Counted from the first letter of the stretch, positions 26,888-36,730 are shown. The stretch: DNA of 64,000 nt from Kordiimonas laminariae (GCF_023008165.1 NZ_JAKQZA010000004.1:62001-126000); one strand, 5' to 3'. A program made the numbers and translations. The notes: a model not told the origin generated them from the letters alone.

Positions 26888-29581
26888 TTAACCTTCAGTT
26901 ACATCCAGTGCTTTTGCAATAATGAAGGCAACATGATCACGGTGCGCTCTTGTTGCTGCATCACCACGCCAGCGCGCCATATTTTTCTCAATTTTCTTGA
27001 GGTTGGCTAGGGCGTTTGATTTTGCCACATAATCATAGTTGCCAGCATTCATGATACCGATCAAACGGTTCACATAGTGCAGCTGAAGCTGTTGGCGCAG
27101 TGTATTTACGGCACCGCGGCTATCAGCATCGAAAATAGCAGATGTCAGATCATCCATTACTTCTGTAATTGAGTATGTGTTGCCGTATAGAGCGCTATCA
27201 CTGATACGCTGCAGCGTATTTGGATGCAGCAGATGCGACAGGATAATACCTTGGAAGCGACCTACACGGTTATGAACGCGTGGATCTTCACCACCAAAGT
27301 GGAAGAAACCACGACGCTGAATACCAACGTGTTGCAACAGATCACTGCTTGCTTCAAACGCATCTGGAGAGAAGATGTAATCAGCAAGAAGCTTCATTGC
27401 TTTACGCTGCTTTTCTTCTTCAACAGGACGGTAAGGTGCTGTAGCACCCGGCTGACCAGCAACAGAGCGGTCTACATACACACCACCAATATAGCGAGAT
27501 GCGATATTACCGTGGCTATACATATCGCCAGTTACAACAGCATATGCATCGCGTAGTTCCTGATAGCTTTGACCTTCTTTAGTGAACTTCTGGCGCAGAG
27601 ATTTAAGCGCTTCCTTGTTCATCTTCAGACGGTCTTCAGCAAAACGAACTGCATCATCAGTCATATCAAAGATGTTTACACGAGGATCAATGCCGCGGCC
27701 TGGTGCACGCATATCATCTGCATCGTTACCAAAGGCCAAACCTTTCTCGTTTGAACGGGCGAGGTGTGCCTTACGAGTTTCAGGGTCTTCCATGTCTGGT
27801 GAATAACCAAACTGAATAGCCCAGATGTCATAATCACCGGGACGGATGGTGTAATAATGTGCCTGCTCTTTGCCTTTTGGTGCAAAGTTAATAGCAGGAT
27901 AATCCATTACAGAACCGGCAAGGCCGTTACCTTGAGCATCCATATCATATGTTGTTTCATATGAACGGGCTTGTGTTGCTTTCATATTGTGATTCAGGCC
28001 AAGAGTGTGACCAACTTCATGAAGCATCAGGTAGTAAATAGACTCTTCAACAAGACGACGTGTTGTTGCTTCATCACGGCCTTGCGCAAGAGAAAGGGCT
28101 TTACCTACCATATTATTCAGCTGGATCTGGCCTGCCATATTACAGTTTGCTTCGTGGGCGCGGAGGCGGTCCATAAAGCTTGCTGTTTCATCGTCATGCT
28201 CTTCATGAATAGCTGCACCTGCATCTTCAAATACGTTGCTTGAACGTAGGCGGTTTGTGATGAAGCTATATTCAAGCATGATATCAGCGCCAAGAATCTG
28301 GCCTGTATATGGGTTTGTGAAGCTTGGGCCATAGCCGCCGAACGGTGGTGTTGGGCTCGATGTCCAACGCAGCACGTTATAGCGAATATCACCTGCGTCC
28401 CAATCAGCATCATCAGGCTGCTGCTTCACAACAACTGCGTTTTTGAAGCCAGCTTGCTCAAACGCAATGTTCCACGCTTCAACAGCTTTTTTGATTGTTG
28501 GACGAAGCTCAACCGGAGTTGTGTTTTCCATCCACCAAACAATTGGCTCTACTGGCTCTGAAACTGCTGCGTTTGGATCTTTTTTCACAAGATGCCAACG
28601 ATTGATCATATCGCGCCACGGGGTTGCCGAATGCGATGTCATATCGTTTACATAATCAAGGAAGTAACCAACGCGCGCATCATCCATGCGAGGTTTGAAA
28701 TCATTCTCAGGCATAGCAAGTAGTGTGTGCTGCATGCGAACATTCACGTTACGTGCATCTGTAATTTCAAAACCATTGCCGCCATTTGCTGGAGCTGGGT
28801 TTGAGAATACATAATCAACTGTAACTGCTGTATTTTCCGGGTAGTTGTTTACGTCAGAAATACGTGTTTTTGCCTTGGAAACTTTGCCTAGGCTAAATTG
28901 CTCCCAAGGTTTTACCCGCGGGTTACCACGAGGCTTGAGACGGTCAAATGCTTCTGTTTTGAAGAGTGTATCAGCATCGATCAGATAACGGACACCATTT
29001 TCTTCCTGATCTTCCTTAGCGTTCTTTGCTTTAATCTTGCTAACTGCAATAATGGAAGGGCTGATGTTTGCATCTTCTGCACGAGCGAGTGCATTATCCT
29101 GATCAAAATAGAAGAATGGGTTTTGCTGAACAAACTCGATTTTATCGAAGTGCTTGTTAAGCTTGAATACTTTTTGCTGGCGATATTGACCACGGAAGTG
29201 ACCACCTTCAACAACACCGTTTTCAATGTGAGAGAAGTAGATGAAATCTTTTCCGATTTGATCTTCGGAAATTTCCATCATCATTTTGCCTGTTTTCTTA
29301 TCGCGGTAAAGCTTGAACAGGCCATCCATTTCCTCGTGGTCCTTCACAAGGTCTTTGATGGTTTTATCTTTTTTCTTCTTCTTTTTCTTTTTGTCGGCTT
29401 TTTCGCCGTCTTTTTTATCCGCTTTCGCTTTATCTTTTGTGTCAGCTTCTTCCTGCTTTTTTTCAGCAGCAGGTTTCGCAGGTTTATCATCCTGAGCGAT
29501 CGCAGGTGCGCCAGTTACTGTAAGCGCCCCCAGCGCTACACCAGCTAGCAGGTGACGAAACTTAAGTTCCATTTTAATCAC
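26888..29581 (-). CDS. exported zinc-dependent metalloprotease (DUF5117/DUF4953 type)
   Basis: 897 residues. A signal peptide (about 1-30, ending AIAQ) is followed by a long Lys/Asp/Glu-rich linker (about 31-85) and a large domain with the extended zinc motif HEVGHTLGLNH at residues 521-531, characteristic of metzincins (three His ligands and the catalytic Glu). DUF5117 before and DUF4953 around the zinc site is the known architecture for these proteins in Bacteroidota and alphaproteobacteria. The start is GTG at 29581, eight bases after AAGGAG; ATG 29572 would be too far. Substrate unknown; located in the periplasm or outside. Part of a leftward group with DUF6702 and an M1 peptidase. Confidence 0.88.
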   Translation of the reverse strand: MIKMELKFRHLLAGVALGALTVTGAPAIAQDDKPAKPAAEKKQEEADTKDKAKADKKDGEKADKKKKKKKKDKTIKDLVKDHEEMDGLFKLYRDKKTGKMMMEISEDQIGKDFIYFSHIENGVVEGGHFRGQYRQQKVFKLNKHFDKIEFVQQNPFFYFDQDNALARAEDANISPSIIAVSKIKAKNAKEDQEENGVRYLIDADTLFKTEAFDRLKPRGNPRVKPWEQFSLGKVSKAKTRISDVNNYPENTAVTVDYVFSNPAPANGGNGFEITDARNVNVRMQHTLLAMPENDFKPRMDDARVGYFLDYVNDMTSHSATPWRDMINRWHLVKKDPNAAVSEPVEPIVWWMENTTPVELRPTIKKAVEAWNIAFEQAGFKNAVVVKQQPDDADWDAGDIRYNVLRWTSSPTPPFGGYGPSFTNPYTGQILGADIMLEYSFITNRLRSSNVFEDAGAAIHEEHDDETASFMDRLRAHEANCNMAGQIQLNNMVGKALSLAQGRDEATTRRLVEESIYYLMLHEVGHTLGLNHNMKATQARSYETTYDMDAQGNGLAGSVMDYPAINFAPKGKEQAHYYTIRPGDYDIWAIQFGYSPDMEDPETRKAHLARSNEKGLAFGNDADDMRAPGRGIDPRVNIFDMTDDAVRFAEDRLKMNKEALKSLRQKFTKEGQSYQELRDAYAVVTGDMYSHGNIASRYIGGVYVDRSVAGQPGATAPYRPVEEEKQRKAMKLLADYIFSPDAFEASSDLLQHVGIQRRGFFHFGGEDPRVHNRVGRFQGIILSHLLHPNTLQRISDSALYGNTYSITEVMDDLTSAIFDADSRGAVNTLRQQLQLHYVNRLIGIMNAGNYDYVAKSNALANLKKIEKNMARWRGDAATRAHRDHVAFIIAKALDVTEG

Positions 29582-29742
29582 CGTGTTTTCTCCTTGTTGA
29601 AGGCCTCGCTCGGCCGTTAGTTATAGTTATAAATGCCCAAGCTTGCACATTGGTACAGTGTAGCAGACATAGTCAATGCTTCGCCGCACGCTTTAACGCG
29701 CAGAATGAACATTTGAACGCATTTGATGGAAATATCAGTAGA

Positions 29743-30102
29743 TTAACGAGACTCACGCAGGATAGTTTTGAAGCGCTCAATGATGTCATCACATGATGTT
29801 TTAGGCTTTTTTACAGTAGCTGCCGTCATGGTGTTTTTGAATTCCAAACGGCCTAATACTTTTTGATAGTCATCGCGAGCAAGAAAAGCGATTTGCGCAT
29901 TTGTTTTCGCAATATATTCTTCAAGAAGATCATCTGCCACTTTGCAATATTTCGCACCACCAGCAACAACGCCGTTATTACGAGCGTAATTTAAAATAGT
30001 GTCTTCTTGCTTTTTAGAAGCGCTTTGCGCATTTGCAGCCGCTGTAGTTGCAACAGTCACTGTTAGGAGGGATGTGATTATTGTTTTTCTTATCAAAGAC
30101 AT
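29743..30102 (-). CDS. small exported protein, unknown
   Basis: 119 residues. A signal peptide (about 1-26, AANAQ) precedes a mostly helical domain with two Cys (KYCKVADDLLEEYI and TSCDDIIERF) that could form one disulfide. No family recognised. Two in-frame ATGs compete: 30102 with GGATAAAG before it, and 30114; the shorter is preferred. It lies between the DUF6702 gene and the large metalloprotease gene, all leftward. Confidence 0.65.
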   Translation of the reverse strand: MSLIRKTIITSLLTVTVATTAAANAQSASKKQEDTILNYARNNGVVAGGAKYCKVADDLLEEYIAKTNAQIAFLARDDYQKVLGRLEFKNTMTAATVKKPKTSCDDIIERFKTILRESR

Positions 30103-30175
30103 ATCTTTATCCATTCGGTGTCGTTCACTTGATAAACACTAAAGCCCATAAATGTGGCAAGCAAGTGGATAAATA

Positions 30176-30685
30176 CTAATTAAACTCAAATGTGACTGGG
30201 CCAGTACCTTCGCGAATGTCGTCTGTTTGTTTGTCACCGTTTACCACAGCCATTACCGTATTGGTTTGCCCCGGCAGATCATCCAGCAAAACAGCATTCA
30301 TTACTGAGATTTTTTTAGGAGCTTCCGGGAGATCTGCTTCCAAGTACATGTAAATCATTTGATCTTGCATTTCAAAACCCAGATAACTGAGGGGGACTAC
30401 TTTACCATCACCTAAGATCAGTAAGTTTTCTTCCATATAAGAAGGGATAGCGGCAGAAAGTGCTTCGTAGTCATTGTCGTCGAGGAAGGTCATGCGCCGA
30501 TCAGCCATAACTGAAAGCTTGGCTTCCAATTCATGAGAGAAGATTTCAAACACAACTTCTATAGAATTATCGCTGGCATTCCAGTCTATGCGGGTAAAAG
30601 AGGTATAAACGTTATGGGGAGCCGCAGGTAGCGTTCCTAAAAGTAAAATAGCAGCGCTGACCAATGAAATTATAAACGGCCGCAT
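30176..30685 (-). CDS. DUF6702 family exported protein
   Basis: 169 residues with a signal peptide (about 1-23) and a beta-rich domain. The pattern H-x-x-Y-x-S-F/V-T-x-I near the mature start, the central VVFEIFSHELE and the later NAVLLDDLPGQTNTV match the DUF6702 layout by eye. Function of the family is unknown. Its start codon follows GGGAGAA, and only 20 bases separate it from the stop of the diguanylate cyclase gene upstream, so both may be on one message. It is close to two secreted zinc peptidases. Confidence 0.7.
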   Translation of the reverse strand: MRPFIISLVSAAILLLGTLPAAPHNVYTSFTRIDWNASDNSIEVVFEIFSHELEAKLSVMADRRMTFLDDNDYEALSAAIPSYMEENLLILGDGKVVPLSYLGFEMQDQMIYMYLEADLPEAPKKISVMNAVLLDDLPGQTNTVMAVVNGDKQTDDIREGTGPVTFEFN

Positions 30686-30705
30686 TGTGTTCTCCCGACT
30701 TCAAT

Positions 30706-31848
30706 CTAGCTGAGTTCGTACCCTACAACACGGTTTCTGCCAAATGATTTTGCGCTATAAAGCGCCTGATCTGCTCGATCAAGGGCGGCTTCGATTGTAA
30801 CTTCACCTTTATTCCACTGAGCAACACCTATACTACAAGTGAAACGAAGCTTTTCATTATCGCTTATAGTCCGGTTGTCAGCCACATTTTTACGAACAGA
30901 TTCTGCCATTCGAACGGCATCATTAATTTCTGTATCTGGTAGGATTGCGGCAAACTCTTCTCCACCCATACGTCCAATAAAGCCTGCATCACCGATCGTT
31001 GTGGTGGCTATATTTGCAAAATCACGGATAGCGACATCACCAGCAGCATGACCATAGGTGTCGTTGATGCGTTTGAAATAATCAATATCCATCATGAGCA
31101 CCCAAATACTATTGGTTTTAGTGTTCTGAATTGTTTCTTCGCCCATTGATGTAAAGCGGCGGCGGTTCCAAAGACCCGTGAGAGAGTCTGTATTGGCAAG
31201 GCGTGTTAACTCTGCCTGTTTTTCCTCAAGCTCCGCTTTTGCATGGAAAAGCTGCTCCGCAAGTTCCGCATTTCTAGCGGCATCTTCAGCAAGCAGGGTA
31301 GTGTGCATTGCTTTATCATTTTGTGCTATGTGCATTTGAGAAACATCACGCAATGTCCATATTCTGACCTGCTGGTTTTCAAGCGGTTTTGTTGATCGTT
31401 CTACAGTTACGTTGTCTTCAAGAAAAACGGTATCCGTAAACTGTAGATCAGGTGCTGAAAGCACGGCGTCTATTACATCATTTGCTTGAGTGGCATTGGT
31501 TGCCAGTTCATGCCATTTCCCGAAAAGTTCCTTCACGTTTTTGCATTTAGGGCAAAATTCAATGAGCTCACGTGCCGCGGTGTTGCAAGTGATAATCACG
31601 CCGTTCAGGTCTGTAAGTAATATTGCCTCATCTAAATCATCTGGGTTGAGGCGCCAGTTTGGTGATGCTTCCGTATTGACGGGCGCTTTCTGGATGAAAA
31701 ACACAGAAACGCCAACTACAAGTAGAACGCCACTAGCTATCAATAAGCATTCTCTAAGCTCATTGGAAATATCGGGAGCAAGCGCGCTTAACAGAAGCAC
31801 TAACGCGAGAACCGATATAAAGATATTTACCCTATATTCTTTACGCAA
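30706..31848 (-). CDS. membrane diguanylate cyclase with PAS-like domain
   Basis: 380 residues: two N-terminal membrane helices (about 8-23 and 32-50), a PAS-like sensor (about 70-165, ILLTDLNGVIITCNTAA), a coiled coil rich in Glu/Ala (about 185-215) and a GGDEF domain with RMGGEEF and conserved DIDYFKRINDTYGH. The RxxD inhibitory site is absent (the place reads GDAG), so product inhibition may be lost. The start is TTG at 31848, with a weak SD (AAGAG); no in-frame ATG exists near the first helix. Confidence 0.87.
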   Translation of the reverse strand: MRKEYRVNIFISVLALVLLLSALAPDISNELRECLLIASGVLLVVGVSVFFIQKAPVNTEASPNWRLNPDDLDEAILLTDLNGVIITCNTAARELIEFCPKCKNVKELFGKWHELATNATQANDVIDAVLSAPDLQFTDTVFLEDNVTVERSTKPLENQQVRIWTLRDVSQMHIAQNDKAMHTTLLAEDAARNAELAEQLFHAKAELEEKQAELTRLANTDSLTGLWNRRRFTSMGEETIQNTKTNSIWVLMMDIDYFKRINDTYGHAAGDVAIRDFANIATTTIGDAGFIGRMGGEEFAAILPDTEINDAVRMAESVRKNVADNRTISDNEKLRFTCSIGVAQWNKGEVTIEAALDRADQALYSAKSFGRNRVVGYELS

Positions 31849-31940
31849 AACAAACTGCTCTTATTGTAAAGCTATACCCCAAAACGAGGCTACGTTAGTC
31901 TCAATATACTGTTGAGTCTATTGTTATTCTGTTAACAACA

Positions 31941-31966
31941 AAAAAGAGGGGCCTAAACCCCTCTTT
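31941..31966 (-). terminator. terminator of the M1 peptidase gene
   Basis: AAAGAGGGG (31943-31951) pairs with CCCCTCTTT (31958-31966) over a six-base loop; the A run to the left supplies the T tract on the minus strand. It begins about 22 bases after the stop at 31988. Confidence 0.9.
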
Positions 31967-31987
31967 ATCCAATTTAAACTAGAATTA

Positions 31988-34366
31988 TTAGTTCTTGTTG
32001 GCTTTTGCCTTGGCGGCTTTTTCTGCTCGCTTTTTATCGGCGAGTACGCGCTGCATCAGGTTCTTACGCGCGGAGCCTTTGAACATTTCAACGCGGCTTT
32101 CCATAGCGCGTTCAGGCCAATAGTTGTTTGCCATTTCCACATCGGCAAGCTCGTGATGTGGATCAAGTATGATGTTTTTGATCTCTTTATCGCGTACAAG
32201 CATTTTTGTGGCTTTCTTGGCATTTTTACGCCAGATCTCAGCAGGTATACGAAGCTCTTCAGTAGTGCCGTCTGTATATTCAATCGCGAGGACGAGAGGC
32301 ATCACTAAACCGCCGATGTTTTCGAAATCAATGAAATAGATTTCATGGCCGTGTTGCAAAAGTTCACGTTCCCAGTCTTTGAGGCCTTTAAGCTTGCGCT
32401 CATAGCCTTTTTTCTGACTTTCTGTCACGGTGAACTGATCGTACTCATTATAGAAATCAAGCAATTCAGGGAATTTGTTCACGCGTGTGTTGATGCCTTC
32501 AGCCTGGTTGCGGAGCTCAGCGATGTAATCACGGTCTGAAAGTTCTTTCTCTCGTTTAATCTGTGCTTCGGTTTCAGGATCTTGTGCGAGGCGTGCGTGT
32601 GTAAGACCATTAATGGCAATATCCACATGGTCCGTAGAATAGAACCAACCGCGCCAGAACCAGTCCAGGTCTTGAGCTGAAGCATCTTCCATGGTGCGGA
32701 AGAAATCAGCTGGATAAGGGCGCTTAAAGGCCCAACGTTTTGAATATTCTTTAAAGGCAAAGTCAAACAGCTCTCTACCCATCACTGTTTCGCGGAGAAC
32801 ATTCAGTGCAACAGCTGGTTTGATATAGGCATTAGGGAAATAGCCAAGAATGCTATCAGACTGGGTCATGATAGGTGTTTGGTTTTCACTCTGCATATAA
32901 GGAATAGCTGCACGTGGATGGCTATAACGAGATGGATAGTATTCTTGCCATTCGCGTTCGGCACGAGATTGGAGGAAACTGTTCAAGCCTTCATCCATCC
33001 ATGCCCAGTTACGCTCATCGGAGTTGATAACCATTGGGAAATACACATGGCCAATTTCGTGAATAATCACGGAGATCAGGCCGTATTTTGCGCGGCGGCT
33101 ATATGTACGCTCTTCTTCACCGTCTTTATCTTTGGTGATGGTTGGGCGTGGGCCATTTGATGTGATCATTGGATATTCCATACCGCCACCGATCGGACCA
33201 TTTACTGACCAGGCAACAGGGTACGGATATTCAATTGAATAACGACTGTATGTTTCAAGCGTGTGAGCAATTGACTGTGTGGAGTATTTATCCCAAAGCG
33301 GCATTGCTTCTTCTGGGTAAAGAGACATTGCAAGAACAGTGCGGTCAGATTCAGGCATTTTCACGCCCCATGCGTCCCATACGAATTTACGAGAAGATGC
33401 GAAGGCAAAATCACGAACATTTTCGGCCTTAAAACGCCATGTTTTCGTATTGTCTGTGCCTTCTTTTTCATTCTCCAATGCTTCTTCACGGTTCACGATG
33501 AAAACAGGGCGCTCGGCGGTTTTAGCTGCTTCAAAGCGTTCGCGTTGTTCTTTTGTTAGAACTTGCTTGGCGTTTTGCAGTTCGCCGGTTGAGCCAACGA
33601 TGTGATCAGCAGGAACAGTGATTTCCACGTCATAATCGCCGAACTCAAGTGTGAATTCACCTGTGCCGAGGAATTGTTTGTGTTCCCAACCGGCAAGGTC
33701 AGTGTATGCCGCGAGGCGAGGGAACCACTGTGCGATGAAATAAACATCATTGCCATGACGTTCATAAGGTTCGAAACCGCCCCGTGCACCCATCTTTTTA
33801 GCTTCAGGGATATGGTACCACCAATCGATATCAAACTCGATGCTTGCGCCCGGTGCTAAAGGCTTAGGCAGGTCAATACGCATCATGGTGTCATTGACCA
33901 CGTAATCGAGCTTCTTGCCTTTTGATTCCACCTTTGTGAGATGAAAACCCCAGTCTGTACCTTTGGTCCGTGCAATATAATCCATCGCATAATAGCTTAG
34001 GCGTTTTTTGGCGCGGTCGCTTTGGGTCATTGTCTCAAAAGCATCAGAGTGTTTTGAGAACTTATTCTGATCCATCTGAAGCCAGAGATAGGTGAGCGTA
34101 TCAGGAGAGTTGTTAATATATTTAATATTCTCTGAGCCAGTGATCGTGCGCTTTTTTTCATCCAGCGACACCTTGATTTTATAATCTACTTGCTGCTGCC
34201 AGTATTCGTGACCAGGTGCACCAGAACCTGTGCGGTACACATTTGGTGTTGGTAACTGTTCCTCAAGCTGACGGAATTTATCGACAAAGTTGCCTTTAGT
34301 TTGCTCAACCTGCGCTGCCGCGGGCAAAGCAATACATGCGGCTAACATTAAGCCCCAAATACGCAT
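31988..34366 (-). CDS. exported M1-family zinc metallopeptidase
   Basis: 792 residues with signal peptide (about 1-19, AAAQ). The M1 zinc motif HEIGH at 436-440 with Glu459 at the correct 18-residue gap is intact (DEGLNSF), and the exopeptidase motif is GGMEY instead of the common GAMEN. A C-terminal helical region follows. It would remove N-terminal residues from peptides in the periplasm or outside. SD GGGGAGA. The GGGME-Y variant is seen in the Bacteroidota-like M1 peptidases, not in PepN. Same orientation as the DUF6702/metalloprotease group but with its own terminator. Confidence 0.92.
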   Translation of the reverse strand: MRIWGLMLAACIALPAAAQVEQTKGNFVDKFRQLEEQLPTPNVYRTGSGAPGHEYWQQQVDYKIKVSLDEKKRTITGSENIKYINNSPDTLTYLWLQMDQNKFSKHSDAFETMTQSDRAKKRLSYYAMDYIARTKGTDWGFHLTKVESKGKKLDYVVNDTMMRIDLPKPLAPGASIEFDIDWWYHIPEAKKMGARGGFEPYERHGNDVYFIAQWFPRLAAYTDLAGWEHKQFLGTGEFTLEFGDYDVEITVPADHIVGSTGELQNAKQVLTKEQRERFEAAKTAERPVFIVNREEALENEKEGTDNTKTWRFKAENVRDFAFASSRKFVWDAWGVKMPESDRTVLAMSLYPEEAMPLWDKYSTQSIAHTLETYSRYSIEYPYPVAWSVNGPIGGGMEYPMITSNGPRPTITKDKDGEEERTYSRRAKYGLISVIIHEIGHVYFPMVINSDERNWAWMDEGLNSFLQSRAEREWQEYYPSRYSHPRAAIPYMQSENQTPIMTQSDSILGYFPNAYIKPAVALNVLRETVMGRELFDFAFKEYSKRWAFKRPYPADFFRTMEDASAQDLDWFWRGWFYSTDHVDIAINGLTHARLAQDPETEAQIKREKELSDRDYIAELRNQAEGINTRVNKFPELLDFYNEYDQFTVTESQKKGYERKLKGLKDWERELLQHGHEIYFIDFENIGGLVMPLVLAIEYTDGTTEELRIPAEIWRKNAKKATKMLVRDKEIKNIILDPHHELADVEMANNYWPERAMESRVEMFKGSARKNLMQRVLADKKRAEKAAKAKANKN

Positions 34367-34437
34367 GTGTTTCTCCCCAAGGTATTTTAATTGTGTGAAA
34401 CTTTTCTAAGTTAGGGGCGAGAGTAGGATGGGGCAGC

Positions 34438-34470
34438 CTGTTAGGCAAGTTACCTTCTAACAGTTTTTTT
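34438..34470 (+). terminator. orphan intrinsic terminator
   Basis: CTGTTAG (34438-34444) pairs with CTAACAG (34457-34463), then seven T, one A and seven more T. No plus-strand gene precedes it, since the M1 peptidase reads leftward and the EF-hand gene begins at 34560. It may end a small RNA or attenuate the EF-hand transcript. Confidence 0.6.
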
Positions 34471-34559
34471 ATTTTTTTCGAAGGGGAGCAAAAGAGCTTT
34501 TCGTATCTGAGATGTAATTAACATCAAAACCAATGAAATGGTCGCGACGGAGGATGATA

Positions 34560-35114
34560 ATGAAAAGCAAGACAGTCTTGAAAATGTCTCTTATGGCTGC
34601 AGCGTTCGGCTTTGCAGGTACAGCAGCCATGGCAGAGGGATATGGGGAACGTTTTAAAAAAGCTGACACTAACGGCGATGGTGCAGTGTCTCACACGGAA
34701 ATGATGGCACAGGTGCAAAGCAAGTTTGCCGAGTTTGATAAGAACGGTGATGGTTTTATTGTTCTTGATGAACTTCCTAAAGAAATGCCAATGGGCGAAA
34801 AACGGTCCAAAAAGCTTGAAAAGAAAAAAGAGAAAATGGAAAAGCGCCTTAAAGAAAAGGGTGTGGAAGATACAGATGCTTTCATGAAGAAAATGCATGA
34901 CTGGAAGCCAACTCGTATGAAATTTATGGCGCGCCATGATCGTGATGGTGATGAGCGTTTGTCTGTGGAAGAATTTGGGTCACGTATGATCCATATGTTC
35001 AAGCGTATGGATGGTAACGGTGATGGCTCGGTAACAATGGCAGAAGCGAAAGAAGCGAAAGCTAAATTCGCGAAGAAGCGCCATAGGAAGCATAAACGGA
35101 AACATCGTGGCTAA
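34560..35114 (+). CDS. exported EF-hand calcium-binding protein
   Basis: 184 residues, signal peptide (about 1-23, AAMAE). Four EF-hand loops with Asp-x-Asp/Asn-x-Asp-Gly patterns: DTNGDGAVSHTE, DKNGDGFIVLDE, DRDGDERLSVEE and DGNGDGSVTMAE. Between loops two and three is a Lys/Glu-rich helical insert; the C terminus is very basic (Lys/Arg/His). The third loop carries Glu instead of Gly at position six. ATG 34560 follows GGAGG at seven bases. It is probably a periplasmic calcium sensor or buffer; a partner is not visible. Confidence 0.87.
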   Translation: MKSKTVLKMSLMAAAFGFAGTAAMAEGYGERFKKADTNGDGAVSHTEMMAQVQSKFAEFDKNGDGFIVLDELPKEMPMGEKRSKKLEKKKEKMEKRLKEKGVEDTDAFMKKMHDWKPTRMKFMARHDRDGDERLSVEEFGSRMIHMFKRMDGNGDGSVTMAEAKEAKAKFAKKRHRKHKRKHRG

Positions 35115-35140
35115 ATCCTCGCTTTTAGCCTGATGTGTTT

Positions 35141-35185
35141 GAAACGCCCGAAGCCCCCTTAACTTTGCCTTCGGGCGTTTCTTTT
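35141..35185. terminator. terminator after the EF-hand gene
   Basis: GAAACGCCCGAAG (35141-35153) pairs with CTTCGGGCGTTTC (35169-35181), a 13-bp perfect stem with a 15-base loop, followed by TTTT. Confidence 0.9.
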
Positions 35186-35345
35186 ATTAAAATGACTGCC
35201 CAATCTTTGCCTTGCTTCGGAATTGTTGGTTGTTGGATAAGAAATTATTGATCAACAGATGGTGTTCAATGGCTTCTGAGACTTGCCCTTTTGTGAGGCG
35301 AGCGCTAGTGTGCCGCAAAATTCTGAAATATATAGGGCATTCACC

Positions 35346-36236
35346 ATGTTTAAAGGTTCTATCACAGCGCTAATTACACCAATGAAAGATGACAGCAGTG
35401 TTGATACTTCTGTTTTCCAGAAATTTGTGGATTGGCAGATAAAACAAGGAACACATGGTTTGGTGCCTGTAGGCACAACAGGGGAAAGCCCGACACTTAC
35501 GCACGAAGAACACAAGCTTGTTGTTCAGCTTTGTGTGGAAGCCGCAGATAAGCGCGTGCCTGTTATCGCGGGAGCAGGCTCTAATAATACCGTTGAAGCG
35601 GTGGGCTTTATTCAGCACGCTGAAAAGGTTGGGGCGGATGGGGCTTTGATCGTAACGCCTTATTATAATAAGCCAAGTCAAGAAGGGCTTTATCAGCACT
35701 TTAAGGCCATTCATGATGCTGCTGATCTGCCGATTATTATTTATAATATTCCGGGTCGTTCTGTGGTTGATATGTCGGTTGAAACAATGGCGCGTTTATT
35801 TGAACTGCCACGTATTGTTGGTGTGAAAGATGCGACAGGTGATATGAACCGCTGCACAGATCAACGGGCGGCAATGGGCCCTGAGTTCGTTCAACTGTCT
35901 GGTGACGATTCGTCTGCGCTTGGCTTTAATGCAATGGGCGGCGTTGGTAGCATTAGTGTTTCTTCTAATGTTGCCCCAAAACTGTGCTCTGAATTCCAGG
36001 AAGCCACACTAGCTGGTAATTTTGCGAAAGCGTTAGAGTTACAAGATAAGCTCTTGCCTCTTCACCGTGCAATGTTTATGGAACCAAGTCCGGCGCCTGC
36101 AAAATATGCAGGCTCGCTCATTGGCACATGTGGTGCTACAGTTCGTATGCCGATCTTGCCAGTTTCTGATGAAGCAAAGACTGCTATCCGTAAAGCTGTG
36201 GAAGATCTAGAACTGGAAACTGTTGATTTTGGATAA
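35346..36236 (+). CDS. dapA: 4-hydroxy-tetrahydrodipicolinate synthase
   Basis: 296 residues, TIM barrel. GTTGESPTL (Thr pair and substrate loop), IIYNIPGRS (catalytic Tyr) and GVKDATGD (Schiff-base Lys) are all present. It condenses pyruvate with aspartate semialdehyde, the first step of lysine and diaminopimelate synthesis. ATG 35346 is chosen because the conserved [12 protein letters not shown] start matches the family; the longer frame lacks support. Six bases separate it from smpB, a widespread gene pair. Confidence 0.97.
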   Translation: MFKGSITALITPMKDDSSVDTSVFQKFVDWQIKQGTHGLVPVGTTGESPTLTHEEHKLVVQLCVEAADKRVPVIAGAGSNNTVEAVGFIQHAEKVGADGALIVTPYYNKPSQEGLYQHFKAIHDAADLPIIIYNIPGRSVVDMSVETMARLFELPRIVGVKDATGDMNRCTDQRAAMGPEFVQLSGDDSSALGFNAMGGVGSISVSSNVAPKLCSEFQEATLAGNFAKALELQDKLLPLHRAMFMEPSPAPAKYAGSLIGTCGATVRMPILPVSDEAKTAIRKAVEDLELETVDFG

Positions 36237-36242
36237 GTAAAC

Positions 36243-36728
36243 GTGGCTGCAAAAAAGAAGAAAAAAGATAAAGCCCCAAGCCGTATAGCTGCAGATAACC
36301 GTAAAGCCCGTCACCTTTATAGTATTCAGGATGAATTTGAGGCGGGCATTGTGCTCACTGGTACCGAGATTAAATCACTGCGCAGTGGTGAAGCTAATAT
36401 TCGAGAAAGTTATGCTGAAGAAAAAAATGGCGAACTTTGGCTGATTAATGCACATATCCCTGAGTTTTCACACGGTAACCGTTTTAATCACCAACCACGC
36501 AGACCCCGTAAGCTCTTGATGCATAAGCGCGAAATCAGCCGACTTGGTGGTGCCATTCAACGTGAAGGCATGACCCTTGTACCGCTTCGCATCGTGTTTA
36601 ACGAGAAGGGTAGGGCAAAGCTTGAGCTTGGCCTTGGCAAAGGTAAGAAGCTTCATGATAAACGTGAAACTGAAAAGCAGCGTGATTGGAACAGGCAGAA
36701 AGCTCGCTTGATGAAAGACCATTCCTAA
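36243..36728 (+). CDS. smpB: SsrA-binding protein SmpB
   Basis: 161 residues. An N-terminal basic stretch is followed by [28 protein letters not shown] and AHIPEFSH, the OB-fold surface that binds tmRNA, and the C-terminal tail [12 protein letters not shown] that enters the ribosome. It delivers tmRNA for trans-translation of stalled ribosomes. Start GTG at 36243. It ends two bases before the convergent CNB-FHA gene. Confidence 0.97.
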   Translation: MAAKKKKKDKAPSRIAADNRKARHLYSIQDEFEAGIVLTGTEIKSLRSGEANIRESYAEEKNGELWLINAHIPEFSHGNRFNHQPRRPRKLLMHKREISRLGGAIQREGMTLVPLRIVFNEKGRAKLELGLGKGKKLHDKRETEKQRDWNRQKARLMKDHS

Positions 36729-36730
36729 TC

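Noticed and set aside
28898-29548. A 216-codon plus-strand open frame
   Set aside because: It is antisense to the strongly coding metalloprotease gene, especially its Lys-rich linker, and shows no domain or SD.
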